A stretch of 64,000 nt of DNA from positions 372,001-436,000 of the forward strand of contig NZ_JAAVUV010000005.1 of the NCBI RefSeq assembly GCF_018449635.1. The letters run 5' to 3'. The DNA comes from Caballeronia sp. dw_276. Lineage in GTDB: Bacteria; Pseudomonadota; Gammaproteobacteria; Burkholderiales; Burkholderiaceae. Made by a program: the position numbers and the translations under genes. The notes beneath the pieces are model-generated. The model did not search any database and had not been told where the DNA came from. It worked only from the letters and a program-made list of their open reading frames with translations. Position 1 is the first letter of the stretch. Every line of letters begins with the position of its first letter. Positions 42,622 through 51,027 of the stretch are shown one piece after another.

Positions 42622-43182
42622 ATGAAAAAATTTCCAAAAACGACCCCGGCTGACTCGCCGGAATACGTCGCAGGGCTTCAACAAGAGTTGCTTGCCGACG
42701 CTGAAAAGGCCCTCGGTAAGCTCAAAACTTTGATTCGCATTGAACCGCCACGATTTCAAGAGCCCGGTCCGGGGCCGATCATACAATTTAACCACGCTGA
42801 AGATGCCGTTTGGGCCTTACTTAGCTCGGTTGCGGCTGGCGACTGGCGAGCGCTTGTAGAAGAGCTAGGGCATGAGGTCACACATTTGCTCGACGCCCGC
42901 AGAGGTGCGGCAAGCTGGCTTGAGGAAGGCGTTGCCATAGCCTTTTCGGCGCGATCAATGATTGCGTGCAAATTGAAGGTTCACTATTCAGAGCACGTGA
43001 ATTTCGAAAAAGCTTTTCGACTGGCGAATAACCTCCCAAACGGAGCAATTCCGTTCGGTAAGAAGGTGCGGGAAACGTTCGGTAGCCTCACCGGCCCAAC
43101 GGCGTCGGACCTTATTTCTATTGCACCCAAGTTAGATTTGCAAACTGCGGAAAAATTAGTGAAGCTATTTCCTCCCGTTTAA
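42622..43182 (+). CDS. HExxH zinc-metallopeptidase-like protein
   Basis: 186 residues, no signal peptide. HEVTH at 84-88 followed 13 residues later by WLEEGVA (Glu 101/102) is the gluzincin arrangement (HExxH...E) of peptidase_MA-like proteins, with the typical W-x-x-EG-x-A. The rest is helical. Cytoplasmic location and placement in a mobile element raise the option of a regulatory or toxin-like protease. Family assignment rests on the motif alone. Confidence 0.65.
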   Translation: MKKFPKTTPADSPEYVAGLQQELLADAEKALGKLKTLIRIEPPRFQEPGPGPIIQFNHAEDAVWALLSSVAAGDWRALVEELGHEVTHLLDARRGAASWLEEGVAIAFSARSMIACKLKVHYSEHVNFEKAFRLANNLPNGAIPFGKKVRETFGSLTGPTASDLISIAPKLDLQTAEKLVKLFPPV

Positions 43183-43220
43183 TCAGCGTTGTTAATAAGC
43201 TTAGCTACCAATTCGGATTG

Positions 43221-43988
43221 CTACGCGGGAATGTTGCGCGGCACCCTCGCGCCGTGCATTTGCTCCCATTCGAAATCTGGATATTGCTTGCCGCTCGAAA
43301 CGAATTGCCGGAAGGTCATCAAGGCTTCCACGATACCTTGCATCGCTCCCGCATCGGCACTTAGTGTTTGTGGCAAGCCAGCATCTAACCGGTAAAACGC
43401 CTCGCTGAGACCGCATTCAATGGCAAGAAAAGGCCAAAACCAATCGCTGGCCGGGTCTGGGTGCGCGTCACCCAACGGCCTTCTCAAAGCGCAATGAATG
43501 TTCATGTTCGCCCATTCTAGGCGGTAGCGAAGGAGAATGGCATCCCATTTGCCTATGGGGTCCAGGTTCGCACTGATCCCGTGAAGGTAAGCCGCGATAA
43601 GCTCGCTCTTGCTCGAAACTAACTCTAAATTACTCTTCAATTCTCCAGTGATTCCTACCCAGCCCCGCAGCCCTGTGGGGTCGGGCGTAGGCGGGCTATC
43701 AAGCACTAACACCTGAAAAGCGGCGCAAGTTATCACCGCATTTACGAGGGCATCTCGATTTGCTTGTATCGGGTTGTCCGCTTTTAATACCGCGAGCACA
43801 CTCTCAGCAAACCCCCTGCCCTTTTGCTCAACAAAATCCGGGGTGAAATCTTTCGTCATTGCGGTGTTATTGGTCCATAAGTCCCGCACGGCGATTGAGC
43901 CAGCTATGAAGGCCGGGCCATTTATGTTTGCTAGCCCGTTGTCGATTTCCCTCTTGGCGTTCAGCGCTTCTTTTATCTTTTTGAACAT
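43221..43988 (-). CDS. Hypothetical protein
   Basis: 255 residues, not recognised. Starts MFKKIKEALNAK at 43988 with GGGA just upstream; a TTG five codons earlier is the only alternative. No membrane segments; Trp-rich C-terminal half (WDAILLRYRLEWANMNIHC... DWFWPFLAIECGLSEAFYRL). Sits between the cargo genes and the AlpA-like regulator. Confidence 0.65.
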   Translation of the reverse strand: MFKKIKEALNAKREIDNGLANINGPAFIAGSIAVRDLWTNNTAMTKDFTPDFVEQKGRGFAESVLAVLKADNPIQANRDALVNAVITCAAFQVLVLDSPPTPDPTGLRGWVGITGELKSNLELVSSKSELIAAYLHGISANLDPIGKWDAILLRYRLEWANMNIHCALRRPLGDAHPDPASDWFWPFLAIECGLSEAFYRLDAGLPQTLSADAGAMQGIVEALMTFRQFVSSGKQYPDFEWEQMHGARVPRNIPA

Positions 43989-44050
43989 GGTCCCAAGCCA
44001 CAAAAAAGTGAAGCCTCACTATATTTGATCCGTCCGTGTGGTGCCTATGG

Positions 44051-44362
44051 CTAGTCATTCTTCTTGAGCATCGCCGAAACGGTTTCTGTCAGATAGTAAG
44101 GCATGCGTTGGTCGCGTCCGTCGAAAGGCGGGTACAGCCCGGCCCGCTGGCGTCGGTATAACGTGACGCGTGAGATATTCAGCATGGCGACAACTTGATT
44201 TACACGCACCCGCCCCGGTCGGTCTAGATAGACTTTTGGCGGGGCTTTCGCGGGCTTGGCTGGCCCGGCATCGACAAGCGGCTTGGCCTTGCCCCTCTTG
44301 CGTGCCTTAACCTCAGCTACCTTCCCGGCTTCAATCGCATCTCTGACCCATTCCCACGCCAT
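44051..44362 (-). CDS. AlpA-like transcriptional regulator/excisionase
   Basis: 103 residues. After a basic linker (KARKRGKAKPL; PAKPAKAPP) the C-terminal ~50 residues form a MerR-like HTH of the AlpA type (VRVNQVVAMLNISRVTLYRRQRAGLYPPF). In P4-like elements such proteins regulate integrase or act in excision. It begins 12 bp after the integrase stop codon. Confidence 0.82.
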   Translation of the reverse strand: MAWEWVRDAIEAGKVAEVKARKRGKAKPLVDAGPAKPAKAPPKVYLDRPGRVRVNQVVAMLNISRVTLYRRQRAGLYPPFDGRDQRMPYYLTETVSAMLKKND

Positions 44363-44374
44363 AGCTGCCCCCGG

Positions 44375-45730
44375 TCACGCGTGCTGCTTTGTTTTCAACG
44401 GAATCACGTTTGATGCAAACAACTTGTGAAGCTCTTCGCCAAGCTGTTGCCATGCTTCCCTTTGCTGAGCGTATTGCTTTTGGTGCTGGTAATTGCCTTC
44501 CGCACCGTTGGTTTCGACGTGATTTAGGCATCGCTCAATCACGTCACTGGTCACACCAAGCTCACCCATTCTCGTTGCGCCCGACCGTCGCAAATCGTGG
44601 GGCGTCCACGGCTCACCAAAAAGCAAGGCATCGTATTTGTTCGTGCGCTTGGTAAACACCCCGCGCTTGATTCGATCCTTGATTTCTTCCTCAGAGCGCT
44701 GCCTGTCTTTCACTTGCTTGGCAATCGCCTTGGTATCGATATGGTTCTCTTCATCGTCGGATGGATAGCAAAACTTGCGGTTGCCCGTAATTGCCTTTAA
44801 CTCCTCAAATCGTGCAATGGCGAAATCAGAAAGGAAAATCAAATGTGCATGGCGGTTTTTCGAGTCTTCTGCCGGGATTTTCCACACACCGGTATCTAGG
44901 TCAACATTGCTCCACAGTGCCCGGCTTAATTCGCCCACTCGGCACAACGTTGCAAGCATGATCGGGATAGAAAGGCGAGTCGTATCTTTCAGCCCGGCAT
45001 TAGGCAAGGCACTCGCGAGCGTCCGGATTTGCTTCTTATCTAGAACCCGGTCCCGCACCACGTCTTTCTTGAACAAATCGTTTTTGTCGATACGCGCGGT
45101 CGGATCGATATCCACATACTCACGCTGATAAGCAAACCGGAAAAACTGTCGGATTTCATTGAACGTGCGAAGGGCTAGGCGTTGCACTCCGCGTTCCTGC
45201 ATGGCGTCCGTTACGTCGAGTACGTTCTTGCGTGTCACGGCACGAACCGGAATCGAACCAAGGGTTGGCAACACCTCGCCTTCCCACACGCGCACCAACT
45301 CTGCCCGGCTGCTGGCTTCCCGTTTCAACAAGCCCAGCCATTTCTCATACACGGTTTTAACAGTCACCCCGGCGGCGGCACGGGCCTCTGCCTCGGCTAT
45401 CGCGGCCTTGGCGGCTTCGATTTCATCTAATCTTTGCTTTTCCGCGTCAAGCCGCTCTTTCTCGCGTTGCTCTAATGGGTCTACCCCGGCGGAAACCAAT
45501 TTGCGTGCATCGTCACGAACCCGCCTGATTTCGGCAAGACTCTTCGCGGGCCACGTGCCGCACGCCATCTCCCGGCGTCGCTGCTTGAATCGGTATTGAT
45601 AGTTGAAGGTCACAGAAAGGCCGCTACGCGTCTCGCGCATGGTCCCGGTCAACCCTCCCCGATCCTTAACAATCTCACCCGCCTTCTTAGCTTTGAGGGC
45701 GGGCACCGTGAGTAAAACGGCTTCTGGCAT
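44375..45730 (-). CDS. Tyrosine integrase, P4 type
   Basis: 451 residues. N-terminal DUF4102-type arm-binding domain (~1-95), core-binding SAM-like domain (~122-205), and catalytic domain (~225-430) with Arg 264 (TLCRVGEL), His 378/Arg 381 (PHDLRRSGATRMGELG), His 404 (CLNHVE) and probable nucleophile Tyr 414. Complete. Begins 178 bp left of attR, with arm-type repeats between. It is responsible for site-specific integration at tRNA-Pro. Confidence 0.96.
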   Translation of the reverse strand: MPEAVLLTVPALKAKKAGEIVKDRGGLTGTMRETRSGLSVTFNYQYRFKQRRREMACGTWPAKSLAEIRRVRDDARKLVSAGVDPLEQREKERLDAEKQRLDEIEAAKAAIAEAEARAAAGVTVKTVYEKWLGLLKREASSRAELVRVWEGEVLPTLGSIPVRAVTRKNVLDVTDAMQERGVQRLALRTFNEIRQFFRFAYQREYVDIDPTARIDKNDLFKKDVVRDRVLDKKQIRTLASALPNAGLKDTTRLSIPIMLATLCRVGELSRALWSNVDLDTGVWKIPAEDSKNRHAHLIFLSDFAIARFEELKAITGNRKFCYPSDDEENHIDTKAIAKQVKDRQRSEEEIKDRIKRGVFTKRTNKYDALLFGEPWTPHDLRRSGATRMGELGVTSDVIERCLNHVETNGAEGNYQHQKQYAQQREAWQQLGEELHKLFASNVIPLKTKQHA

Positions 45731-45756
45731 GGCTCTCCCTAGTGGCGCTGCCAGCT

Positions 45757-45783
45757 TTCATACCCTGACAGATACCCTGACAA
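45757..45783. repeat. Right arm-type repeat (candidate integrase site)
   Basis: Second copy of the 27-bp repeat at 30972-30998 with its two ATACCCTGACA units; one base differs. Lies between the integrase gene and attR. Confidence 0.7.
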
Positions 45784-45908
45784 AATCGTGTTTTTGTATG
45801 AATCGCCATGATACAGGCAGAAACAACCAAAATCGAGCAAAGCCAATGCCGGAAAGGCTTAGACAAGGTTTTTGATACAAGCTGAGCTATGCTGATTCGC
45901 TCACTGAG

Positions 45909-45958
<50 letters not shown>

Positions 45959-45967
45959 GTTTTGATG

Positions 45968-46001
45968 AAGGACTTAGGCTTAACCGCCTAGGTCCTTTTT
46001 T
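45968..46001 (+). terminator. Displaced native terminator of tRNA-Pro
   Basis: A 12-bp stem with one G-U pair (45968-45979 with 45986-45997) and a T-run, nine bases past the tRNA CCA in attR. Before integration this would have ended the tRNA-Pro transcript. Confidence 0.85.
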
Positions 46002-46144
46002 CGTTTACTCCGCATTTTTGCTGCAGTGCGCGCATCCGGTCGCGCTCTCGCCGCGTATAGACCCTCATCAACTATAAAACCAAGGCCAGATGGGCCGGCA
46101 TAGTTCTGCCGCGACCTCTACTGCCGCATTCCGGGGAAACACAA

Positions 46145-46519
46145 ATGTCAGTCAGCAAAGGCCGCAAAAAGGCACACAGTACCTCCTTTGACAGCAAGCT
46201 CTGGCCCGTTCACGCGATGATCGTGTCGAGAAGTGCGTCGCATATCGCAAGCACGTTGTCGGCCCAACAGCGCATCAATGCACTCGCCGAAGCGCTTGCG
46301 GAAGTCGCAAAAGATTTCGGCGACGACGCCATCGAAGGCTTCCTCATCGCTATGAAAAGCTGGTTCGCTCAGCGAGAGTATGGCGCTGCCATCGAATTGG
46401 TCGGGTACTTCCAGGAACACGGCCGATTGCCCGAAACCGCGCCGCAGCCGCAGACAGGCCGTCGTGTATCGCGCGGTGGCTCGAAGGACGCCAACGCTCC
46501 TTCGTTACGCGCGCCATAA
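46145..46519 (+). CDS. Hypothetical protein
   Basis: 124 residues. N-terminal basic stretch, then a helical domain (ISALAEALAEVAKDFGDDAIEGFLIAMKSWFAQREYGAAIELVGYFQEH-like) and a disordered Ser/Arg/Pro-rich tail. First gene outside the element. No family recognised. Confidence 0.55.
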   Translation: MSVSKGRKKAHSTSFDSKLWPVHAMIVSRSASHIASTLSAQQRINALAEALAEVAKDFGDDAIEGFLIAMKSWFAQREYGAAIELVGYFQEHGRLPETAPQPQTGRRVSRGGSKDANAPSLRAP

Positions 46520-46528
46520 AACACTCGC

Positions 46529-46561
46529 AAAAACGCCCGGCTATCGAAGAATAACCGGGCG
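46529..46561 (-). terminator. Terminator of the NIPSNAP gene
   Basis: On the minus strand CGCCCGG and CCGGGCG arms with partly paired interior, then TTTTT, 20 bp after the stop. Placed between convergent genes, so it may serve both. Confidence 0.75.
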
Positions 46562-46581
46562 CATTTCATACGGTCCTGCCA

Positions 46582-46908
46582 TTAGCGCAAGGCGGAGTAA
46601 GCCGTCGGCGTCAGAAAATGATTCTCGATGCGTTCAACGATCGGCGATTTCGCCTCCGTCTCAGCACGCTTCGCGATCCACTCGGCATCGGCTTGAAATG
46701 CGTTCCACTTCGTTTCGCGCTCAGCGAGACTTTCCCACTTGAGCAAATAAGTCAGGGCGTGATTGCTCGGCCCCGCGATCGTCGTAAAAAACCCGATCTG
46801 TTCAATGCCATATTTCTTGAAGAAATCAAGCGTGATATTGGTGAACCGGTCGTTCAACGCCGGCAAACGGCCAGGCGCGCAATGATAGATACGCATTTCA
46901 ACGATCAT
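46582..46908 (-). CDS. NIPSNAP family protein
   Basis: 108 residues, a small ferredoxin-like (dimeric alpha/beta barrel) domain. Family pattern: MIVEMRIYHCAPGRLPALNDRF at the start and a WESLAERETKWNAFQADAEW block. The frame is open to 46974, but the ATG at 46908 begins the domain and GAGG lies five bases upstream. Function of the family in bacteria is unclear. Confidence 0.85.
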   Translation of the reverse strand: MIVEMRIYHCAPGRLPALNDRFTNITLDFFKKYGIEQIGFFTTIAGPSNHALTYLLKWESLAERETKWNAFQADAEWIAKRAETEAKSPIVERIENHFLTPTAYSALR

Positions 46909-47025
46909 CTTTTCCTCGTGGACATAAAGTAATGCGGCTGTAAACCAGGCCGCCGTTGGACTCACCACGAGCAATCGTACCGGCGTTTCACCGCGATCGC
47001 ACTCGGTGGCTGCGAGAAGCCATCA

Positions 47026-48504
47026 CTACGCTTGCTCGGCCGAAGCAAAATCCTCGGCATCGACGTCATAACCGGACGGCTCCCATCGGATCGAGAGCAA
47101 CGCAACAAGCCCGGCCAGCGGAGCAACCGCGATGATCCAGAAGACCTTCGTGCCAAGCGCCGCAGACAGCACGGGAAACAAAAACAACGACACGGTCGAA
47201 CTCGCGCGCATCAGTGTCTGATTGAAACCGACGCCCACACCACGCAGGGAAGTCGGGTAACTGAGCGACGCGAAGGTCATGCTGTGCGAACCGGGGCCGA
47301 AGCCTTGCCCGAGCAGGAAGACGGCGAGAAAGCCAATCGCCAGCGCCACTTGCGCGCCGCCGGCCGGCCGTCCGACCACGGCCAGGCCGATCAACGCCGC
47401 CAGCTGAAACGCATAGCCGAGCACGGTCAGCTTCCACGCGCCGACCTTCGGCACGGTGCGCACGGCGATCAGTCCGCCCACGAACGCAAAGCACAAGTTC
47501 AACGCGAGCGAGGCAAGGATGGTCGTCAGCATCGACTGCGCGAGAAAGCTCGAGATGATCACGGGCAAACCAAAGGCCACGGCGTTATACGCAAACGATG
47601 AAGCCACGGCAATGACAGTCGCGAGCACCGTACGGCGAAGATAAACGCCGCGCAGCAACGCGCCGTAGTTGCTCCAGGTCGCCTTGTGCACCGGCGCTTT
47701 CGTGCCCTCGAGCGCGGTGGCATCGACCTCTACATCAATGCCGTACGAGCGCTTCAGAATTTGCGCAGCGCCGCGCAGGTCGCCTTGGTTTGCAGCCCAG
47801 ACCGGCGACTCACTGATGTAACGGCTGCGGATCGCGATGATCACCAACGCCGGCAACGCGCCGAACCCTAGTGTGAGGCGCCACAACCAGCCCGAGTGAC
47901 TGGCGGGCAACACCGCGTACAAGGCAAGCACCAGCAAGTAAGAGACGCTGATGGCGGCGTACCAGGTTGGACACCACATCGCGATGCGCGCCGCCTTGTT
48001 GCCGCGACCGTTCAACCGGGAGAACTCCGCGAGAAACGCCATCGCTACAGGCAAATCGATACCGACACCCAAGCCCATCACGAAACGCGCGCCACCGAGC
48101 ACCCAGGCATTTGGCGCAAGGCCGCACGCGATCGCCGCGACGACGAAGAAGAACATATCGGCCATGAAGACGCGGTATCGGCCAATTTTATCGGTGAGAT
48201 AACCGCCCAGAAATGCGCCGATGATCGCCCCGAACGTGATGGCCGACGCGACGAAACCGGTCGCCGCCGGCGTCAGCGAAAACTCCCGCGCGATATCTTT
48301 TACGCCGAATGCGAGTGCGCCGAGATCGTAGGCATCGAGGAAAACGCCACCCAGCGCAATCGCGATGACAATGCGCGCGTCGCTTCCCACCGCGGCGCCG
48401 CGATTGACCAGGTTTGAAACATCGGCGGCGCTTCGGATGACGGGAGGCGCGGCGTCAGGCGTCGAAGACGCGATTGCAGGCTCGGCCGCGAAAGAAGTGG
48501 ACAT
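47026..48504 (-). CDS. MFS transporter
   Basis: 492 residues, 12 membrane segments, with the MFS loop 2-3 signature GGYLTDKIGRYRVF and FLDAYDLGALAFGV in segment 1 (metabolite:H+ symporter branch). The N-terminal ~40 residues are cytosolic and disordered. Substrate cannot be deduced; it follows the NIPSNAP gene on the same strand by 117 bp in reverse order, without an obvious operon partner. Confidence 0.88.
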   Translation of the reverse strand: MSTSFAAEPAIASSTPDAAPPVIRSAADVSNLVNRGAAVGSDARIVIAIALGGVFLDAYDLGALAFGVKDIAREFSLTPAATGFVASAITFGAIIGAFLGGYLTDKIGRYRVFMADMFFFVVAAIACGLAPNAWVLGGARFVMGLGVGIDLPVAMAFLAEFSRLNGRGNKAARIAMWCPTWYAAISVSYLLVLALYAVLPASHSGWLWRLTLGFGALPALVIIAIRSRYISESPVWAANQGDLRGAAQILKRSYGIDVEVDATALEGTKAPVHKATWSNYGALLRGVYLRRTVLATVIAVASSFAYNAVAFGLPVIISSFLAQSMLTTILASLALNLCFAFVGGLIAVRTVPKVGAWKLTVLGYAFQLAALIGLAVVGRPAGGAQVALAIGFLAVFLLGQGFGPGSHSMTFASLSYPTSLRGVGVGFNQTLMRASSTVSLFLFPVLSAALGTKVFWIIAVAPLAGLVALLSIRWEPSGYDVDAEDFASAEQA

Positions 48505-48738
48505 GGGATGGGCTGCGCAGAAAGAAGCTGCAAAAGAAGCGATAAAAGGCGCGATCGTACCGGCGCGCGTGCTTCATCCCAAATTCATTTTTGTTATTTG
48601 CCGAATGACGGCGAAACCAGGCCGCTATTTGCTTCGAATCAAGCTCGATAAGCGGGCACGCAGAAATTTTTCGTATGGGCGCTCTGACGATCAGCGAACG
48701 TTGCGCGCAAAGATTTCTCACGCGCAACGCCCGGGAGC

Positions 48739-49209
48739 TTATTGCGGCATAGCGGCGGCTGCCGCTTCCCGAATTTGTTCTGGGCTTAAATCGCGCGTAT
48801 GCGTCGCGAGCGACCAGCGATGACCAAACGGGTCTTCCACCTGGCCATACCGGTCGCCCCAGAACATGTCGGTGACGGGCATGATGACCTTCGCCCCGGC
48901 TTCGACGGCCTGCGCAAAGGCGCTATCAACGTCGTTCACATATAAATGCAGTGTCACGGGCGACCCTTTCAGCGTGAGCGGACTGCTGTGGCCGCAATTC
49001 TCGAACTCCTCTGCAAGCATCAGCGTGGAATCGCCGATACCGAGCATTGCGTGCATCACCGTGCCGCCCGGTCCAGGCAAGCGCATGTGTTCGACTGCAT
49101 TAAACGCTTTGCCATAGAACGCAATGGCGTCGGCGGCGCCTTTGCAAATCAGATGAGGCGTGATCGTATGCATCCCGTCGGGGATCGGCTTGACGGTAGA
49201 CGTGGACAT
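48739..49209 (-). CDS. VOC family protein (PhnB-like)
   Basis: 156 residues, glyoxalase/bleomycin-resistance fold of the PhnB type. Marks: HLICKGAADAIAFYGKAFNAVE, PGGTVMHAMLGIGDSTLMLAEEF, and the C-terminal FWGDRYGQVEDPFGHRWSLATHTRDLSPEQI. The ATG at 49209 has AGGAG eight bases upstream; the longer frame to 49299 is not used. Metal-dependent enzyme or binding protein; substrate unknown. Confidence 0.88.
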   Translation of the reverse strand: MSTSTVKPIPDGMHTITPHLICKGAADAIAFYGKAFNAVEHMRLPGPGGTVMHAMLGIGDSTLMLAEEFENCGHSSPLTLKGSPVTLHLYVNDVDSAFAQAVEAGAKVIMPVTDMFWGDRYGQVEDPFGHRWSLATHTRDLSPEQIREAAAAAMPQ

Positions 49210-49723
49210 TGCAGTGCTCCTGAGTTGAATGTAATTGACCACCTGAGACGGCGCATACTCAGCGCCTTCTGTCCACACGACGCGCAAGAACATCGTCAAT
49301 CGACAGATACAAACAAATAAACTCAGCGAAATAGATCTCCGCGACTATTTCAATATCGATGCTCCAAGCAAACTGCAGTACTTTTTGCAATCTTTATTTA
49401 CGTCCGAAGTGCATACATGGATCGCTTTTACCGTTGATCCGAGCATCAACACTTTTCTCGATGCATAATTCCGATCGCTAAAAGGTATCAACGCCTCGCG
49501 CTTAATGATGCAAAGCCTGAAATCGTTACGCAATCCGCTGACTAAAGCGCGTTTCAATTCTCTGATCATTAACTTTCGTCTGATTGAATTATCGTTATTT
49601 GCGTGTTCAGCTTCTTTCGTTGAATGGAGCGGGACAACGCATGATGGTGGCTTGCGCGATGGGCGTGAATCCGTCCCCTTAAATAAAGCTAAAGTTTTGC
49701 TCACGGTGGCCGAAAGCCCATCT
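49210..49723. other. Intergenic region, AT-richer, nothing certain
   Basis: About 510 bp with lower GC than its surroundings. ORFs on both strands here have low-complexity or Ser-rich translations. I see no RNA gene or terminator. Confidence 0.35.
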
Positions 49724-49969
49724 ATGGACCACGAAATGAAACCTGCCGACGACTCCAATGATCCGACCTTTCTACGGGCACGGGCATTGAGTATCAGTGT
49801 CGGCGCAATTCGCAAGGCGCAAGGAAAGGCGTCTCCCGCTGATTTCCCGGTAGGCACCGTGGAGTGGCATGCTGTAGTCGAGGATTTCGCCAACGATGTA
49901 TTGAAGGCAATGCTTTCAGAACCGGATTTGCCGCTACTCGAAATCCGGCGAGATAACGCCAGAAAATAA
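49724..49969 (+). CDS. Small hypothetical protein
   Basis: 81 residues (MDHEMKPADDSNDPTFLRAR...), acidic with a likely amphipathic helix near GTVEWHAVVEDFANDVLKAML. A longer upstream frame to 49505 is open but has no start signal. Unknown function. Confidence 0.4.
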   Translation: MDHEMKPADDSNDPTFLRARALSISVGAIRKAQGKASPADFPVGTVEWHAVVEDFANDVLKAMLSEPDLPLLEIRRDNARK

Positions 49970-50020
49970 CTGGCGTAAGACTGCAATAAGCGTCATTGCC
50001 AAATCTTCAGTCTGTTGAAA

Positions 50021-50056
50021 ACAAAAAGGCGTCGCTGATTAACCAGCGACGCCTTT
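50021..50056 (-). terminator. Terminator after the merR-type gene
   Basis: A 13-bp perfect stem (50025-50037 with 50044-50056, loop of six) followed on the minus strand by TTTTTGTTTT. Ends the pheST-ihfA-merR transcript. Confidence 0.93.
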
Positions 50057-50092
50057 CGAGACAGAGCGGCGAATTGATATAGGCTTTTGCGC

Positions 50093-50482
50093 CTATCCAC
50101 CTAGTAAATCGATCACCTTCAAAAGTTCCTTGCGCAATTGATCGACGTCGACTGAGACATTTGCCTCGGGCATGCCACCTGTTTCCCCCGAGTCATCCAT
50201 ATCGGCTGCACTGCCATTCGAACGACCGTGTGAATCAAGACGGTTGCGCGCGCCATTGATGGTAAATCCCTGCTCGTAAAGCAATTCGCGAATGCGGCGG
50301 ATCAGCAGCACTTCATGATGCTGATAATAACGGCGATTGCCGCGCCGCTTCACGGGCCTCAGCTGCGTGAATTCCTGTTCCCAGTAGCGCAACACATGCG
50401 GCTTGACGCCGCAAAGCTCGCTCACTTCGCCAATGGTGAAGTAGCGTTTTGCAGGGATTGGAGGCAGGACGACTTTTTCCAT
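50093..50482 (-). CDS. MerR-family regulator
   Basis: 129 residues. N-terminal MerR winged HTH (~13-80): YFTIGEVSELCGVKPHVLRYWEQEF, then RRGNRRYYQHHEVLLIRRIRELLYEQGFTINGAR. The C-terminal part is short and lacks metal-binding Cys. This gene regularly follows ihfA in Burkholderiaceae. The ATG at 50482 is used; a TTG two codons earlier is also possible. Targets unknown. Confidence 0.9.
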   Translation of the reverse strand: MEKVVLPPIPAKRYFTIGEVSELCGVKPHVLRYWEQEFTQLRPVKRRGNRRYYQHHEVLLIRRIRELLYEQGFTINGARNRLDSHGRSNGSAADMDDSGETGGMPEANVSVDVDQLRKELLKVIDLLGG

Positions 50483-50569
50483 CGTCAATCAACCGTCGTG
50501 GTGAATGTCGCGAATCTGATGGATATCGCTAATAAGCGCTTGGGCGATACAGAGCGTATGCCCGTCACT

Positions 50570-50980
50570 TCAGCGGCCGAAACTGTTTTCAGCACCAGCT
50601 TCCACCAGTGCTTTCAACTTCTGACTCGCATGAAACGTGACGACACGGCGCGCAGCAATGGGAATGGCTTCTCCCGTTTTTGGATTACGGCCGGGACGCT
50701 GCGGTTTATCGCGCAATTGGAAGTTGCCAAAACCAGATAGCTTGACACTGTCGCCGCTTTCAAGGGCGTCGCGAATGACCTCAAAAAATGCTTCCACCAT
50801 GTCTTTGGCTTCGCGCTTATTCAACCCAACATGGTCGAATAGCATCTCCGCCAATTCGGCTTTGGTGAGCGTAGGCGTTTCTGCCGTTGCCGCACTGTTC
50901 GAAGTGGAGACATCTCGGATCATGGCGCTACGTTGCGCCGAAAGAAGGGCTTCGAAATCACTCGAGTTCATTTGGTTCAT
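50570..50980 (-). CDS. ihfA: Integration host factor subunit alpha
   Basis: 136 residues; IHF alpha with a ~38-residue N-terminal extension common in Burkholderia. The DNA-bending HU/IHF fold begins [32 protein letters not shown] and has the arm [23 protein letters not shown]. With IhfB it bends DNA for recombination, replication and transcription, including integrase reactions of the kind that insert the element nearby. Confidence 0.94.
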   Translation of the reverse strand: MNQMNSSDFEALLSAQRSAMIRDVSTSNSAATAETPTLTKAELAEMLFDHVGLNKREAKDMVEAFFEVIRDALESGDSVKLSGFGNFQLRDKPQRPGRNPKTGEAIPIAARRVVTFHASQKLKALVEAGAENSFGR

Positions 50981-51027
50981 ATCGAAAAAATGGCGTGACG
51001 ATGAAGACGGAGGGCGCCAGCTGCTGG

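Noticed and set aside
49345..49986. A 213-codon minus-strand frame in the AT-richer gap
   Set aside because: Ser/Lys-rich, without start signals, and opposite a more protein-like small ORF.
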